Positions 1 to 8,963 of a DNA stretch of 64,000 bases are shown here, piece by piece; position 1 is the first letter of the stretch; each line of letters starts with the position of its first letter. The DNA is taken from positions 1-64,000 of the forward strand of contig JAUQWO010000025.1 in assembly GCA_030835135.1 (NCBI GenBank), in the 5' to 3' direction. A program made the position numbers and the translations under genes. The notes under the pieces were generated by a model. That model made no database searches. It was not told the origin of the DNA and was given only the letters and a program-made list of their open reading frames with translations. Origin of the DNA: Bacteroidota bacterium (GTDB lineage: Bacteria > Bacteroidota > Ignavibacteria > UBA10030 > UBA6906).

Positions 1-348
1 CGTGGTATCGCTCTGGCCGACAAGGCGGGCGTGAGCCTGAAGGAGATCGTGGGTGTGAGTCAGAAGGTGACGGACATGGTCACGCAGATCGCCGCGGCGA
101 GCGAAGAGCAATCGAGCGCCAGTGAAGAGATCTCGAAGAACGTGGAAGCGATCAGCAAGGTGACGAGCGAGACCGCCCAGGGTACGCAGCAGATCGCGCA
201 TGCGGCCGAGGACCTCAACCGCCTGACGGACAATCTGCAGAGCCTCATCGCAGCATTCAAGGTAGGAAGGGGGGGGCGGGATGATGGAACGCCGGTGCAC
301 CACCCTCATGCAGCGGTCGAGGAACGCGGTATGCTCGTGGGAGGCTAA
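1..348 (+). CDS. Methyl-accepting chemotaxis protein, C-terminal fragment (starts before window)
   Basis: The frame is open from base 1, so only the last 115 codons are present. They encode the end of the cytoplasmic signalling helix of an MCP, including [17 protein letters not shown] and the final [15 protein letters not shown] segment. About 230 bases match the end of the next MCP gene (2980 onward) with only about six mismatches, after which the tails diverge. The protein would be a membrane chemoreceptor coupling ligand sensing to CheA through CheW. Sensor and HAMP parts lie outside the window. The assignment is certain from the paralogue; the ligand is unknown. Confidence 0.93.
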   Translation, partial: RGIALADKAGVSLKEIVGVSQKVTDMVTQIAAASEEQSSASEEISKNVEAISKVTSETAQGTQQIAHAAEDLNRLTDNLQSLIAAFKVGRGGRDDGTPVHHPHAAVEERGMLVGG

Positions 349-414
349 GCGGGGGCAACGGACCGGGAGGAGTGCCAGATCAGTGACCGTCCCACAGGGT
401 CAGGGGAGAAGCAG

Positions 415-430
415 CGTCCGTTGCCGGACG
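415..430. other. Short inverted repeat between two MCP genes
   Basis: A perfect 6-bp stem (CGTCCG / CGGACG) with a TTGC loop lies in the 129-base spacer between the first two MCP genes. No T-run follows, so it is not a typical intrinsic terminator. It could attenuate read-through or stabilise an mRNA end. Confidence 0.3.
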
Positions 431-477
431 GGAAGCATTGTGAAAGGTGTGAGACAGATAAACGGGGAGAAGGTACT

Positions 478-3327
478 ATGTCAATAGCGAAGCGTATCAG
501 TCTGATCGTAGCCGCGGTATTGACCGTGGTTCTGCTCGTCATGTTCATCATCCTCCGGATCACCCAGGAGGACAATATGATGGCCAAAGCCCGCGACTCG
601 GTCCACCAGTCGGGCGAGGTTCTTGTCCGGTCGATCACGTCGGCCATGGGGCAGGGGGTCACGGAGGTCAAACCGCTCCTGGACAAGATGGAGGGGGTCG
701 ATGATCTCCGGGAGTTGCGGGTCCTCCCGGCGGAAGTGATCAAGACGGGTGGTGAGGCCGCCATGGACTCGATCGAACGCATGGTCATGCGCACCCAGAA
801 GGGGTTCGTTCAGGAGGAGGAGTTCAAGGGAGAGCCGGTGATCCGGTCGGTGGAGCCGATGCTTTCTGATGACGGATGCGCCGCCTGCCACGATACCAAG
901 CCAGGCACGGCACTGGCGACGATCAGCATGCGGATCTCGATGGCCAAGCACCATGCGGCCATCACCAGTGAACGGTGGCTGGTGATCGCGACCGCCGTCC
1001 CCACGATCCTCCTCACGTTCCTTGTGGTCACGTTCATGGTGAAGCGTCAGGTGGTGAAGGACCTGGCGCTCGGTGTGGCGGATCTGCGGCAACTGGCATT
1101 GGGCGATCTTTCGAATAGCCGTGAGGTGACGCGCCAGGATGAGATCGGACAACTGGGGCGGTCGATCCAGGACCTGCAGGCCAGTCTGCGCGGCAAGACC
1201 GAATCCGCCCACGCCATCGCCCAGGGTGATCTCTCCACCGAAGTGCCGGTCGCTTCGGATGCCGACGTTCTCGGCAAAGCACTGACCGAAGCGTGCATCG
1301 CATTGCGCGGGCTGGTGGCGGAAGCGGGCATGCTCTCCCGTTCCGCGGTGGAGGGCAAGCTTGCCACGCGCGGTAACGCGGAGAAGTTCCAGGGTGGGTA
1401 CCGGGAGATCGTGCAGGGTGTGAACGATACGCTGGACGCGGTGATCGGTCCGTTGAACGTGGCGGCGTCGTATGTGGAGCGGATCTCCAGGGGAGATATC
1501 CCGGCGAAGATCACGGATGATTATAGTGGTGACTTCAACGCGATCAAAGACAATCTGAACCAGGCGATCGGGGCGGTCAACGCGCTGGTGGCCGATGCCA
1601 ACATGCTGTCGCAGGCGGCCGTGCAGGGCAAGCTCGCCACCCGGGCCGATGCCTCGAAGCATCAGGGCGATTTCCGCAAGATCGTGCAGGGGGTGAACGA
1701 TACGCTCGATGCGGTGATCGGGCCGTTGAATGTGGCCGCGGAGTACGTGGACCGGATCTCGAAGGGAGATATCCCGGCGAAGATCACGGACAGCTACAAC
1801 GGTGATTTCAATGAGATCAAGAACAATCTGAACCAGGCGATCGACGCGGTCACTGCGCTGGTGGCCGATGCCCATATGCTGTCGCAGGCGGCGGTCCAGG
1901 GGAAACTCGCCACGCGGGCCGACGCGACGAAGCACCAGGGGGATTTCCGGAAGATCGTGCAGGGTGTGAACGATACGCTGGATGCGGTGATCGGCCCGCT
2001 GAACGTGGCGGCGACATACGTGGACCGGATCTCCAAGGGTGATATCCCGGCCGTGATCACAGATACGTACAACGGCGATTTCAATGAGTTGAAGAACAAC
2101 CTCAATCAGGCGATCGGGGCCGTGCATGCCCTCGTGGCGGATGCGAACATGCTCGCCCAGGCGGCAGTGGAGGGACGGCTGAAGACGCGGGCCGACGCGA
2201 CGAAGCATCAGGGCGACTTCCGGAAGATCGTGCAGGGTGTGAACGATACGCTGGATGCGGTGATCAAGCCGGTGCAGGAGGGGTCGTCCGCGCTCGCGGT
2301 GATGGCCACGGGAGACCTCACGGTGCGGATGCAGGGGGACTATCGTGGCGACCTGCAGCTCATCAAGGAGAGCATCAACAAGGTGGGTGGATCACTCGAG
2401 GAGGCTCTCCGGAAGGTGGGTGAGGCGGTGAGCGCCACGGCCAGTGCCTCGAGCCAGATCAGTTCGAGCACGGAACAGATGGCCGCCGGCGCGCAGGAGC
2501 AGACGAGTCAGGCCGGCGAGGTGGCCAGTGCGGTCGAAGAGATGACCAGCACGATCCTGGAGAACTCCAAGAACGCGAGCATCGCCGCGGAGACGGCAAA
2601 GCAGGCGCGGGTGAGCGCGGAGGCCGGCGGGAACGTGGTCGGTGCAACGGTGGACGGCATGAAGCGCATCGCGGAGGTGGTGAACAAGAGCGCAGCGACG
2701 GTGAAGGAACTCGGGAGATCTTCCGATCAGATCGGTGAGATCATCGGGGTCATCGATGACATCGCGGATCAGACGAATCTGCTGGCGCTCAACGCGGCGA
2801 TCGAGGCGGCGCGTGCCGGAGATCAGGGACGGGGCTTTGCGGTGGTGGCCGACGAGGTGCGGAAGCTTGCCGAGCGGACGACGAAGGCGACGAAGGAGAT
2901 CGCCGGGATGATCAAGAAGATCCAGTCGGACACGACGGGCGCCGTGCAGTCGATGGAGGAGGGAACGAGCGAAGTGGAACGAGGGATCGCTCTGGCCGAC
3001 AAGGCGGGCGTGAGCCTGAAGGAGATCGTGGGGGTGAGTCAGAAGGTGACGGATATGGTCACGCAGATCGCCGCGGCGAGCGAAGAGCAATCGAGCGCCA
3101 GTGAAGAGATCTCGAAGAACGTGGAAGCGATCAGCAAGGTGACGAGCGAGACCGCCCAGGGTACGCAGCAGATCGCCCATGCCGCCGAGGACCTCAACCG
3201 CCTGACGGACAATCTGCAGAGCCTCATCGCAAGGTTCAAGGTGAGAAATGGGATGGATGAAGATCCATCCGCGGCCCGACGGTCAGGTGTTGCCGTGCGT
3301 GAGAACGGATCCCTGGTAGCGGGATGA
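478..3327 (+). CDS. Methyl-accepting chemotaxis protein with periplasmic c-type haem motif and tandem HAMP array
   Basis: A 949-residue chemoreceptor. I chose the ATG at 478 because a GGGGAGAAGG ribosome site precedes it and a hydrophobic helix follows at once (residues about 7-27). The periplasmic part (about 28-166) contains CAACH at residues 134-138, the CxxCH signature for covalent c-type haem. TM2 is about 167-189, followed by HAMP and by 91-residue HAMP-type units starting at residues 281, 372, 463 and 554. The signalling domain has the conserved tip near residue 760-800 ([18 protein letters not shown]). Haem-bearing sensors of this layout are known in Geobacter MCPs and sense redox, gases or oxygen. 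That role here is inference. It lies between a near-identical MCP tail and a convergent carbonic anhydrase. Confidence 0.93.
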   Translation: MSIAKRISLIVAAVLTVVLLVMFIILRITQEDNMMAKARDSVHQSGEVLVRSITSAMGQGVTEVKPLLDKMEGVDDLRELRVLPAEVIKTGGEAAMDSIERMVMRTQKGFVQEEEFKGEPVIRSVEPMLSDDGCAACHDTKPGTALATISMRISMAKHHAAITSERWLVIATAVPTILLTFLVVTFMVKRQVVKDLALGVADLRQLALGDLSNSREVTRQDEIGQLGRSIQDLQASLRGKTESAHAIAQGDLSTEVPVASDADVLGKALTEACIALRGLVAEAGMLSRSAVEGKLATRGNAEKFQGGYREIVQGVNDTLDAVIGPLNVAASYVERISRGDIPAKITDDYSGDFNAIKDNLNQAIGAVNALVADANMLSQAAVQGKLATRADASKHQGDFRKIVQGVNDTLDAVIGPLNVAAEYVDRISKGDIPAKITDSYNGDFNEIKNNLNQAIDAVTALVADAHMLSQAAVQGKLATRADATKHQGDFRKIVQGVNDTLDAVIGPLNVAATYVDRISKGDIPAVITDTYNGDFNELKNNLNQAIGAVHALVADANMLAQAAVEGRLKTRADATKHQGDFRKIVQGVNDTLDAVIKPVQEGSSALAVMATGDLTVRMQGDYRGDLQLIKESINKVGGSLEEALRKVGEAVSATASASSQISSSTEQMAAGAQEQTSQAGEVASAVEEMTSTILENSKNASIAAETAKQARVSAEAGGNVVGATVDGMKRIAEVVNKSAATVKELGRSSDQIGEIIGVIDDIADQTNLLALNAAIEAARAGDQGRGFAVVADEVRKLAERTTKATKEIAGMIKKIQSDTTGAVQSMEEGTSEVERGIALADKAGVSLKEIVGVSQKVTDMVTQIAAASEEQSSASEEISKNVEAISKVTSETAQGTQQIAHAAEDLNRLTDNLQSLIARFKVRNGMDEDPSAARRSGVAVRENGSLVAG
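1318..2409 (+). repeat. Four 273-bp coding units of tandem HAMP domains in MCP1
   Basis: In-frame units begin at 1318, 1591, 1864 and 2137, exactly 273 bases (91 residues) apart. Each opens with an A-D-A-N-M-L-S-Q-type motif and contains [20 protein letters not shown] and [14 protein letters not shown]. The last unit keeps its first half, then switches to the terminal HAMP ([18 protein letters not shown]). Such poly-HAMP arrays relay signals between membrane and kinase-control domain. DNA similarity between units is high enough to permit copy-number change. Confidence 0.85.
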
Positions 3328-3352
3328 TGGGTGGAAGGGGCGGCCCACAACG

Positions 3353-3387
3353 AACGGCGCGTACGGGAAGACCCCGTACGCGCCGTT
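3353..3387. terminator. Strong hairpin between convergent genes, probable bidirectional terminator
   Basis: A perfect 15-bp stem (AACGGCGCGTACGGG pairing with its complement) with a 5-base loop sits 25 bases after the MCP stop and about 75 bases beyond the stop of the convergent carbonic anhydrase. Flanking CACAAC (3346-3351) could also pair with GTTGTG (3385-3390). There is no long T-run on either side, so efficiency is uncertain, but position and stem strength fit transcription termination from both directions. Confidence 0.65.
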
Positions 3388-3461
3388 GTGTATCATGCCG
3401 ATGATCCTCTGTCCCGTTGAACGATCCACGCGCTGAGCCGGGTGTTCCGGGGACGCTGCAC

Positions 3462-4373
3462 TCAGTGTTCCTGCTTTCTCTTCTCCGCGGTGGCGGGGAC
3501 AGGTGCCGGTGCTGCATGGGATGCACCGGCGTGGGTCCCGGATGAGGCTCCCTCGAGGAATGTCACACCGCCGGTCGTCAGACTGTAGGTCGCTCCGAGG
3601 ATGCGGAGGTGGCCCTCGTCAACCATGGACTTCAGGAGTGCACTCTGTCCGGTGACCTGGGCAACCTGATAGCGGACATTCTCGTGAATGCAGACGCTGT
3701 CGATCCTGACGCCCTTGAGATGTTGCGCTTTCACCTTCTCAACCGGCGGTGAGATGCGTTGGACGATCTGGCCGATGTTGGGGGGCACTTCTCCGCCCTT
3801 GATCGTAGCATTCACCGCGCCACATGCCTCGTGTCCCAGAACGACCAGGAGTCCGGCGTGGAGATGTTCGGCGGCATATTCGATGCTGCCGAGGACCACC
3901 GGGTCCACGACGTTGCCGGCATCGCGGACCACGAACAGTTGTCCGAGCGATTCATCGAACAGCAGTTCAGGCGGGACGCGTGAATCGGAGCAGGTCAGGA
4001 TGATGGCATACGGATGCTGCCCTGCGGTCAGGGCCGGTCGCTCGTGCACGAAGTCCCGGGCAGCGGTCCTTCCTTCCACGAACCGGCGGTTGCCGTCCAG
4101 CAGGCGCGCCACCGGGTCGTTGCTCACCGCGTGCCCGCCGGGTTCATGCGATGCGGTTGCGCCGGTCTGCACCGATCCTGGCTGTGTTGCCGAGAGCTCG
4201 GACCGCAATTGGTTCACGGCCGCCTTCCGGGCGCGTTCCTCTTCCGCGAGCATCTTCGTAAGGCGTTCTTCCATCCGCTGCACGATGTCGATCACCTTCC
4301 GGTAATCCTGTGCGCCTGCCGCGGTGTGTACAACGGCGACCATGATGAGGACTGCAAGTCCACGGCGTCCCAT
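3462..4373 (-). CDS. Secreted beta-class carbonic anhydrase
   Basis: A 303-residue protein that reversibly hydrates CO2 to bicarbonate. The chosen ATG (complement of 4371-4373) has AAAGGA upstream and starts a clear signal peptide (MGRRGLAVLIMVAVVHTAAG), so the enzyme is predicted to act in the periplasm. A charged, coiled-coil-like stretch (about 24-60) precedes the catalytic domain. Zinc ligands and partners of beta enzymes are visible: C128-S-D130-S-R132, then H181-E-A-C184. The C-terminal tail is rich in Ala, His and Pro. It is the only minus-strand gene in the window, convergent with MCP1 and divergent from MCP2. A link to CO2 or pH sensing by those receptors is only inferred. Confidence 0.93.
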   Translation of the reverse strand: MGRRGLAVLIMVAVVHTAAGAQDYRKVIDIVQRMEERLTKMLAEEERARKAAVNQLRSELSATQPGSVQTGATASHEPGGHAVSNDPVARLLDGNRRFVEGRTAARDFVHERPALTAGQHPYAIILTCSDSRVPPELLFDESLGQLFVVRDAGNVVDPVVLGSIEYAAEHLHAGLLVVLGHEACGAVNATIKGGEVPPNIGQIVQRISPPVEKVKAQHLKGVRIDSVCIHENVRYQVAQVTGQSALLKSMVDEGHLRILGATYSLTTGGVTFLEGASSGTHAGASHAAPAPVPATAEKRKQEH

Positions 4374-5026
4374 GACACGTATCCTTTCGTCTGGTGGTTT
4401 CCATGATCCCGCGCCTTCCGGTGACGGCGGGAACAGGGAGTGGGCCCGACATTCTCCCAGCATGGGGTTCAAGATACATGCCAGTCATGGAAGAGAACGG
4501 TGGAGAAGTGGAACTCCGGCAAAGTGCGCGATCTGAAGTGAATTGAGGCCGTCCGGAACCGTCAGGCCACGGCGCTGAGACGGGTGCCAAGTCCGCTAAG
4601 TCTCGCAATATGAAGGATATTGGACTCCTGGCCAACAGTGTTGACGGGGATTCCTTGAGCGCATTATGGAACGGGGGATGACCTTATGTAGGGGGGTGAG
4701 TACCCTCATGGATTCCCGGCGGAGTGCGGGGTCAGTGCTGCACCATTATCAGGTTTTGATGGCAATTGACAGAGACTGGTGACAGAGAACAGAGGAGGGC
4801 ATGTGGTCATATTTAGTCACCGTTCGGCAGGCCTTGAATCCAAGAGTCCTTCCTCTCGTTGAGCAGAAATGCTAATCGCTTGATGTTCTTGATGTTACAG
4901 CAGGTGTGGGGCCGGGGGCTCCCGGAGGATTTTTGGTACACTGCTTGCGCACAAAATCGGTGCGAAATAGCGTCGTCATCCGTTGGGGCGGGGATGCGGC
5001 ATCACAAAATATCAGGAGATACTCCA
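4374..5026. other. Long intergenic region between divergent carbonic anhydrase and MCP2
   Basis: This 653-base stretch is the longest gene-free DNA here and has no credible ORF with a ribosome site; reading frames extending upstream of the MCP2 ATG lack initiation signals. It holds promoters for two divergent genes. Small inverted repeats include GGGT-GAGT-ACCC (4692-4703) and CCGGG-GGCT-CCCGG (4912-4925) just before the sigma-54-like site at 4934. TTGACG at 4641 and TTGACA at 4766 lack convincing -10 partners. A small RNA cannot be excluded. Confidence 0.55.
4934..4949 (+). promoter_or_regulatory. Sigma-54 (RpoN)-type promoter for MCP2
   Basis: TGGTAC-N5-TTGC matches the -24/-12 consensus TGGCAC-N5-TTGC with one change and correct spacing (GG to GC). 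It lies 78 bases upstream of the chosen MCP2 ATG, giving a plausible leader of roughly 65 bases. A short GC hairpin and TTTT lie directly upstream. Sigma-54 control of chemotaxis and flagellar genes is common; an enhancer-binding activator is not visible nearby. Confidence 0.6.
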
Positions 5027-7933
5027 ATGGCTCGACTGAAGGATTGGTCGCTGCAGGTCAAACTTCTTGTCGCCTTCGCACTGGTCGCGGCGATCACGAT
5101 AGCGGTAGGATATGTGGGGATCAGCACGGCACAGCAGCTTGTGGACGCAGACAAGGAATTGTTCGACGACAAGACGACACCTCTCACGCACATCGCGGAC
5201 GCGCGCGAGGCATTCCACAAGACCCGTCATCAGTTGCTGGTCCTCGTTCTGGCAAAGACCTCCCAGGATCGCCAGGCACCGCTGGATGCGATCAAGCGGA
5301 ACGTTGAGGTCTACGAAGCGGCGATGGCAGAATTCGGGAAGACGATGGACTCTGAAGCGGGTCAGAAACTCTTCAATGCATACAAGGAAGAGTACGGGGT
5401 CTACGCGCCACTCCGGGAGCTGTTCATCGAACTCGTGAAGGCCGGCAAATCCGATGAGGCCTTTGCCCTCATGAAGAAGGAAGGCAACGCGGCGGTCAAG
5501 AAACTGGATGAACGGCTCATCTCGTTCCAGGCGCGCAAGGCGGATGGCGCGAAGGAACTCCATGAGGAAACAGAAGCCCTTGCCGAACGTTCTGACCTCA
5601 TCATGATGGTGTCGATCATCGTGGCGGTCATTCTTTCCGTGGCATTGGGGCTGGCGTTGACACGTGCGATCGCGCGTCCGGTGAACCAGGTGATCGAGGC
5701 CGCCAATGCGGTCGTTCGGGCCAACAAGGAACTCACCGACGCCGCAACGCGGATCGCTGCAGGCGATACGGACGTGCATCTGGGCGAGAGTGCGTCGCGG
5801 ATCGGGCTGGCACGTGAGGATGAGATCGGCAAGCTGGGCACGGTGGTCGATGAACTCGTCGACTCGCAGCAGGCGCTCCGTACGTCGTTCACCGGCATCG
5901 CGGGCACGCTCACGGATCTCGTGACCGAGGCCAACACCCTCTCGAAGGCAGCAGTGGACGGCAAGCTTGCCACGCGCGGGAACGCGTCGAAGTTCCAGGG
6001 TGGCTATCGCGAGATCGTGCAGGGTGTGAATGATACGCTGGACGCGGTGATCGGTCCCCTCAACGTTGCCGCGGAATATGTGGACCGGATATCGAAGGGC
6101 GACATCCCGGCGGCGATCACGGACAGCTACCATGGCGATTTCAATGAGATCAAGAACAACCTGAACCAGGCGATCGGGGCCGTGCACGCCCTTGTTGCCG
6201 ACGCCAACATGCTGTCGCAGGCGGCCGTGCAGGGCAAGCTCGCCACCCGGGCCGATGCCTCAAAGCATCAGGGCGATTTCCGGAAGATCGTGCAGGGCGT
6301 GAACGAAACACTGGATGCTGTGATCGGACCTTTGAACGTGGCCGCGGAGTATGTGGACCGCATCTCCAAGGGTGATGTCCCGGCGAAGATCACGGACAGT
6401 TACAACGGTGATTTCAATGAGATCAAGAACAACCTGAATCAGGCGATCGATGCGGTCACGGCGCTGGTGGCCGACGCGAAGATGCTGTCTCAGGCGGCCG
6501 TGGACGGGAAGCTTGCCACGCGCGCGGATGCTTCGAAGCATCAGGGCGACTTCCGCAAGATCGTGGAAGGCGTGAACAATACCCTTGATGCGGTGATCGG
6601 GCCACTCAACGTCGCGGCGGAGTACGTGGACCGGATCTCCAAGGGCGACATCCCGGCGAAGATCACGGACAGTTACCATGGCGACTTCAATGAGATCAAG
6701 AACAACCTGAACCGGGCGATCGATGCCGTGAACGCGCTCGTGGCGGACGCGAACATGCTTGCCCAGGCGGCAGTGGAGGGACGGCTGAAGACGCGTGCCG
6801 ACGTCGCGCGGCATGAAGGCGACTTCCGGAAGATCGTCCAGGGGGTCAACGAGACACTGGATGCGGTGATCAAGCCGGTGCAGGAAGGGTCCAGCACCCT
6901 GGCCGTCATGGCCACGGGTGACCTTACGGTGCGGATGCAGGGGGACTATCGTGGCGACCTCCAGCTCATCAAGGAGAGCATCAACAAGGTCGGCAGTTCC
7001 CTCGCCGATGCCCTCCGCAAAGTGAGCGAAGCCGTGAGCGCCACGGCGACCGCGTCGACGCAGATCAGCTCAAGCACCGAAGAAATGGCCGCGGGGGCGC
7101 ACGAACAGACGAGCCAGGCCGGTGAAGTGGCGAGCGCGGTCGAGGAGATGACCACCACGATCATGGAGAACTCCAAGAACGCGAGTGTTGCCGCCGAGAC
7201 CGCGAAGCAGGCGCGCATCAGCGCGGAGCAGGGTGGACAGGTGGTCGGCGAGACGGTGGACGGTATGCGGCGCATCGCCGAGGTGGTGAACAAGAGCGCC
7301 CAGACCGTGAAGGAGCTGGGGCGGTCGTCGGACCAGATCGGCGAGATCATCGGGGTCATCGACGACATCGCGGACCAGACGAATCTCCTGGCCCTCAATG
7401 CCGCGATCGAAGCAGCCCGTGCGGGCGAGCAGGGACGCGGCTTCGCGGTGGTGGCGGACGAAGTGCGGAAGCTTGCCGAGCGGACGACCAAGGCGACGAA
7501 GGAGATCGCCGGCATGATCAAGAAGATCCAATCCGACACGACCGGCGCGGTGCAGTCGATGGAAGAAGGCACCAACGAGGTGGAGCGGGGGATCGAACTC
7601 GCGGACAAGGCGGGTGCGAGCCTGAAGGAGATCGTCGGGGTGAGCCAGAAGGTGACGGACATGGTCACCCAGATCGCGGCGGCGAGCGAGGAGCAGTCGA
7701 GCGCGAGCGAGCAGATCTCGAAGAATGTCGAGGCCATCTCGAAGGTGACGGGTGAAACGGCACAGGGGACGCAACAGATCGCGCGCGCGGCGGAGGGTTT
7801 GAACCAGCTGACCAACACGCTGCAGAGCCTTGTCGGACAGTTCCGTGTGGATCGTGGCGCCGGCGCGAGCGCGCAGGGTCCGGGGCGGTCCGGTGTTGCC
7901 GTCAAGGAAGATGGCGCCCTTGTGGCGCATTGA
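5027..7933 (+). CDS. Methyl-accepting chemotaxis protein with 4-helix-bundle sensor and tandem HAMP array
   Basis: A 968-residue chemoreceptor. Start at ATG 5027 is supported by AGGAG eight bases upstream and an immediate N-terminal TM helix (about 12-32). The alpha-helical periplasmic part (about 33-189) looks like a 4HB_MCP sensor and lacks the CxxCH of its neighbour. TM2 is about 190-214, then HAMP and 91-residue HAMP-type units from residue 300. The signalling domain closely resembles MCP1, with the tip [18 protein letters not shown] around residue 783. It is followed 48 bases later by cheW, probably cotranscribed. A sigma-54-like promoter precedes it. Ligand unknown. Confidence 0.94.
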   Translation: MARLKDWSLQVKLLVAFALVAAITIAVGYVGISTAQQLVDADKELFDDKTTPLTHIADAREAFHKTRHQLLVLVLAKTSQDRQAPLDAIKRNVEVYEAAMAEFGKTMDSEAGQKLFNAYKEEYGVYAPLRELFIELVKAGKSDEAFALMKKEGNAAVKKLDERLISFQARKADGAKELHEETEALAERSDLIMMVSIIVAVILSVALGLALTRAIARPVNQVIEAANAVVRANKELTDAATRIAAGDTDVHLGESASRIGLAREDEIGKLGTVVDELVDSQQALRTSFTGIAGTLTDLVTEANTLSKAAVDGKLATRGNASKFQGGYREIVQGVNDTLDAVIGPLNVAAEYVDRISKGDIPAAITDSYHGDFNEIKNNLNQAIGAVHALVADANMLSQAAVQGKLATRADASKHQGDFRKIVQGVNETLDAVIGPLNVAAEYVDRISKGDVPAKITDSYNGDFNEIKNNLNQAIDAVTALVADAKMLSQAAVDGKLATRADASKHQGDFRKIVEGVNNTLDAVIGPLNVAAEYVDRISKGDIPAKITDSYHGDFNEIKNNLNRAIDAVNALVADANMLAQAAVEGRLKTRADVARHEGDFRKIVQGVNETLDAVIKPVQEGSSTLAVMATGDLTVRMQGDYRGDLQLIKESINKVGSSLADALRKVSEAVSATATASTQISSSTEEMAAGAHEQTSQAGEVASAVEEMTTTIMENSKNASVAAETAKQARISAEQGGQVVGETVDGMRRIAEVVNKSAQTVKELGRSSDQIGEIIGVIDDIADQTNLLALNAAIEAARAGEQGRGFAVVADEVRKLAERTTKATKEIAGMIKKIQSDTTGAVQSMEEGTNEVERGIELADKAGASLKEIVGVSQKVTDMVTQIAAASEEQSSASEQISKNVEAISKVTGETAQGTQQIARAAEGLNQLTNTLQSLVGQFRVDRGAGASAQGPGRSGVAVKEDGALVAH
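5924..7015 (+). repeat. Four 273-bp coding units of tandem HAMP domains in MCP2
   Basis: Units begin at 5924, 6197, 6470 and 6743, the same 273-base period and unit number as in MCP1, and they share long near-identical segments with it. As in MCP1 the fourth unit switches after about 45 residues to the final HAMP and signalling helix. The shared period and number point to duplication of the whole receptor body with exchange of sensor domains. Confidence 0.85.
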
Positions 7934-7981
7934 CGGATGAAATTCACTCGATCGAGAGTTTGACAACCAAGGAGGAGTAGC

Positions 7982-8473
7982 ATGGCAGACGTCGCATCGG
8001 TGCACCAGGCGGGGGAGGCACGGCATGGCAGCGGAGAGGAACTGCTGCAGCTGGTCAGCTTCAATATCGGCGAAGAGGAGTTCGGTGTTGATATCCTGCA
8101 GGTGCAGGAGATCAACCGGATGCTGGAAGTGACACGCGTCCCGAACGCCCCGGAGCATGTGGATGGCGTGATCAATCTGCGCGGCAAGGTCATTCCGATC
8201 ATCGATCTCCGCCGCCGGTTCGGGATGGATCGCAAGGAGCATGATAAGCATACGCGCATCGTGGTCGTCGAGTTGGGTGGCAAGGTGGTCGGCTTCGTCG
8301 TCGATGCCGTGCGTGAGGTCCTGCGCATACCGCGCAGTGTCACCGAACCACCCCCGTCCATCGCGGGCAGCGTCAACGAGGAGTACATCACCGGGGTCGG
8401 CAAGCTCGAAGACCGGCTGCTGATCCTGTTGGACCTCGAGAAGGTGTTGGGGGCCGAAGGCAAAGCCGCCTGA
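7982..8473 (+). CDS. cheW: Chemotaxis adaptor CheW
   Basis: A 163-residue cytoplasmic coupling protein linking MCP tips to CheA. The CheW fold spans about residues 22-160, with typical segments LLQLVSFNIGEEEFGVDIL, NAPEHVDGVINLRGKVIPI and DLRRRFG. ATG 7982 has a strong GGAGGAG site just upstream. It is the only stand-alone CheW in the window and lies 48 bases after MCP2, so probably in the same transcript. A GC hairpin without T-run follows the stop. Confidence 0.96.
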   Translation: MADVASVHQAGEARHGSGEELLQLVSFNIGEEEFGVDILQVQEINRMLEVTRVPNAPEHVDGVINLRGKVIPIIDLRRRFGMDRKEHDKHTRIVVVELGGKVVGFVVDAVREVLRIPRSVTEPPPSIAGSVNEEYITGVGKLEDRLLILLDLEKVLGAEGKAA

Positions 8474-8496
8474 TACCCCGACAGGAGCATGACTCC

Positions 8497-8537
8497 CCCT
8501 CCGGCCGAAGCGCGAATCCCGCGATCAGGCCGGAGGG
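8497..8537 (+). terminator. GC-rich hairpin after cheW
   Basis: A perfect 10-bp stem, CCCTCCGGCC (8497-8506) with GGCCGGAGGG (8528-8537), has a 21-base loop and starts 23 bases after the cheW stop. No T-run follows, so it may be a weak or factor-assisted terminator, or an mRNA end stabiliser. The rest of 8474-8696 shows nothing further. Confidence 0.4.
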
Positions 8538-8696
8538 AGGAGAGCAATGGAACCATGAGGGGACCTCGCTGTGCCATGGGGGCATCTCAGCGTTGACGCA
8601 CCGACCGATGGTCATCCCCCGGTTATCGGAGACCGTGCCCCCGCATGCATGCGGGTCCATATCATATCCGCGGCAGCGAGTCACAGATCGCGGTGA

Positions 8697-8963
8697 AGCA
8701 GAGTTGATGGCATCAGCAGCGTGACCCGCGAGACCGCGCTGGCGGTGCATCGGATCGCCACGGCGGCGGATGATCTCAGCAGGCTGACGGAGTCGCTGAT
8801 GGCTTCGGTCCATCTCTTCAAGACGCACGACGGGGATGCGTCGCGTGGGTTGGGAGGTCTCTCCTCGCACACTGCCACGATGATCACGGCCAGACACCGG
8901 CCACCCATCCTGGCGGAACAAGAGCACACTCTGGAAGGGGGAAATGCTGGTCCTGATCGCTGA
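8697..8963 (+). pseudogene. Remnant of an MCP C-terminus
   Basis: After an in-frame TGA at 8694 the frame reads a short stretch (VDGISSVTRETA...AATAADDLSRLTESL...LFK) that aligns with the end of the intact MCPs ([12 protein letters not shown]...AAEDLNRLTDNLQSLIAAFK). The upstream signalling domain is gone and no good ribosome site precedes the possible GTG at 8721. The frame runs on to a stop at 8961, overlapping the next gene. I read it as the eroded 3' end of a former receptor gene between cheW and the receiver gene. An expressed 80-residue peptide is less likely. Confidence 0.6.

Noticed and set aside
481-2208. A 575-residue minus-strand open frame opposite MCP1 with repeat-like protein
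   Set aside because: The repeats are the complement of the HAMP array; the plus strand is a convincing MCP.
1318-2409. Regular repeats that could look like a tandem or CRISPR-type array
   Set aside because: The period is 273 bases, in frame, and encodes HAMP domains; there are no short repeats with unique spacers.
4641-4670. Sigma-70-like TTGACG with TTATGG in the carbonic anhydrase-MCP2 gap
   Set aside because: The -10 match is poor and the site is 350 bases from MCP2; a better sigma-54 site is nearer.
6946-8577. A long minus-strand open frame across the MCP2 end and cheW
   Set aside because: Low-complexity Ser/Arg composition typical of an antisense shadow; it crosses two well-supported genes.
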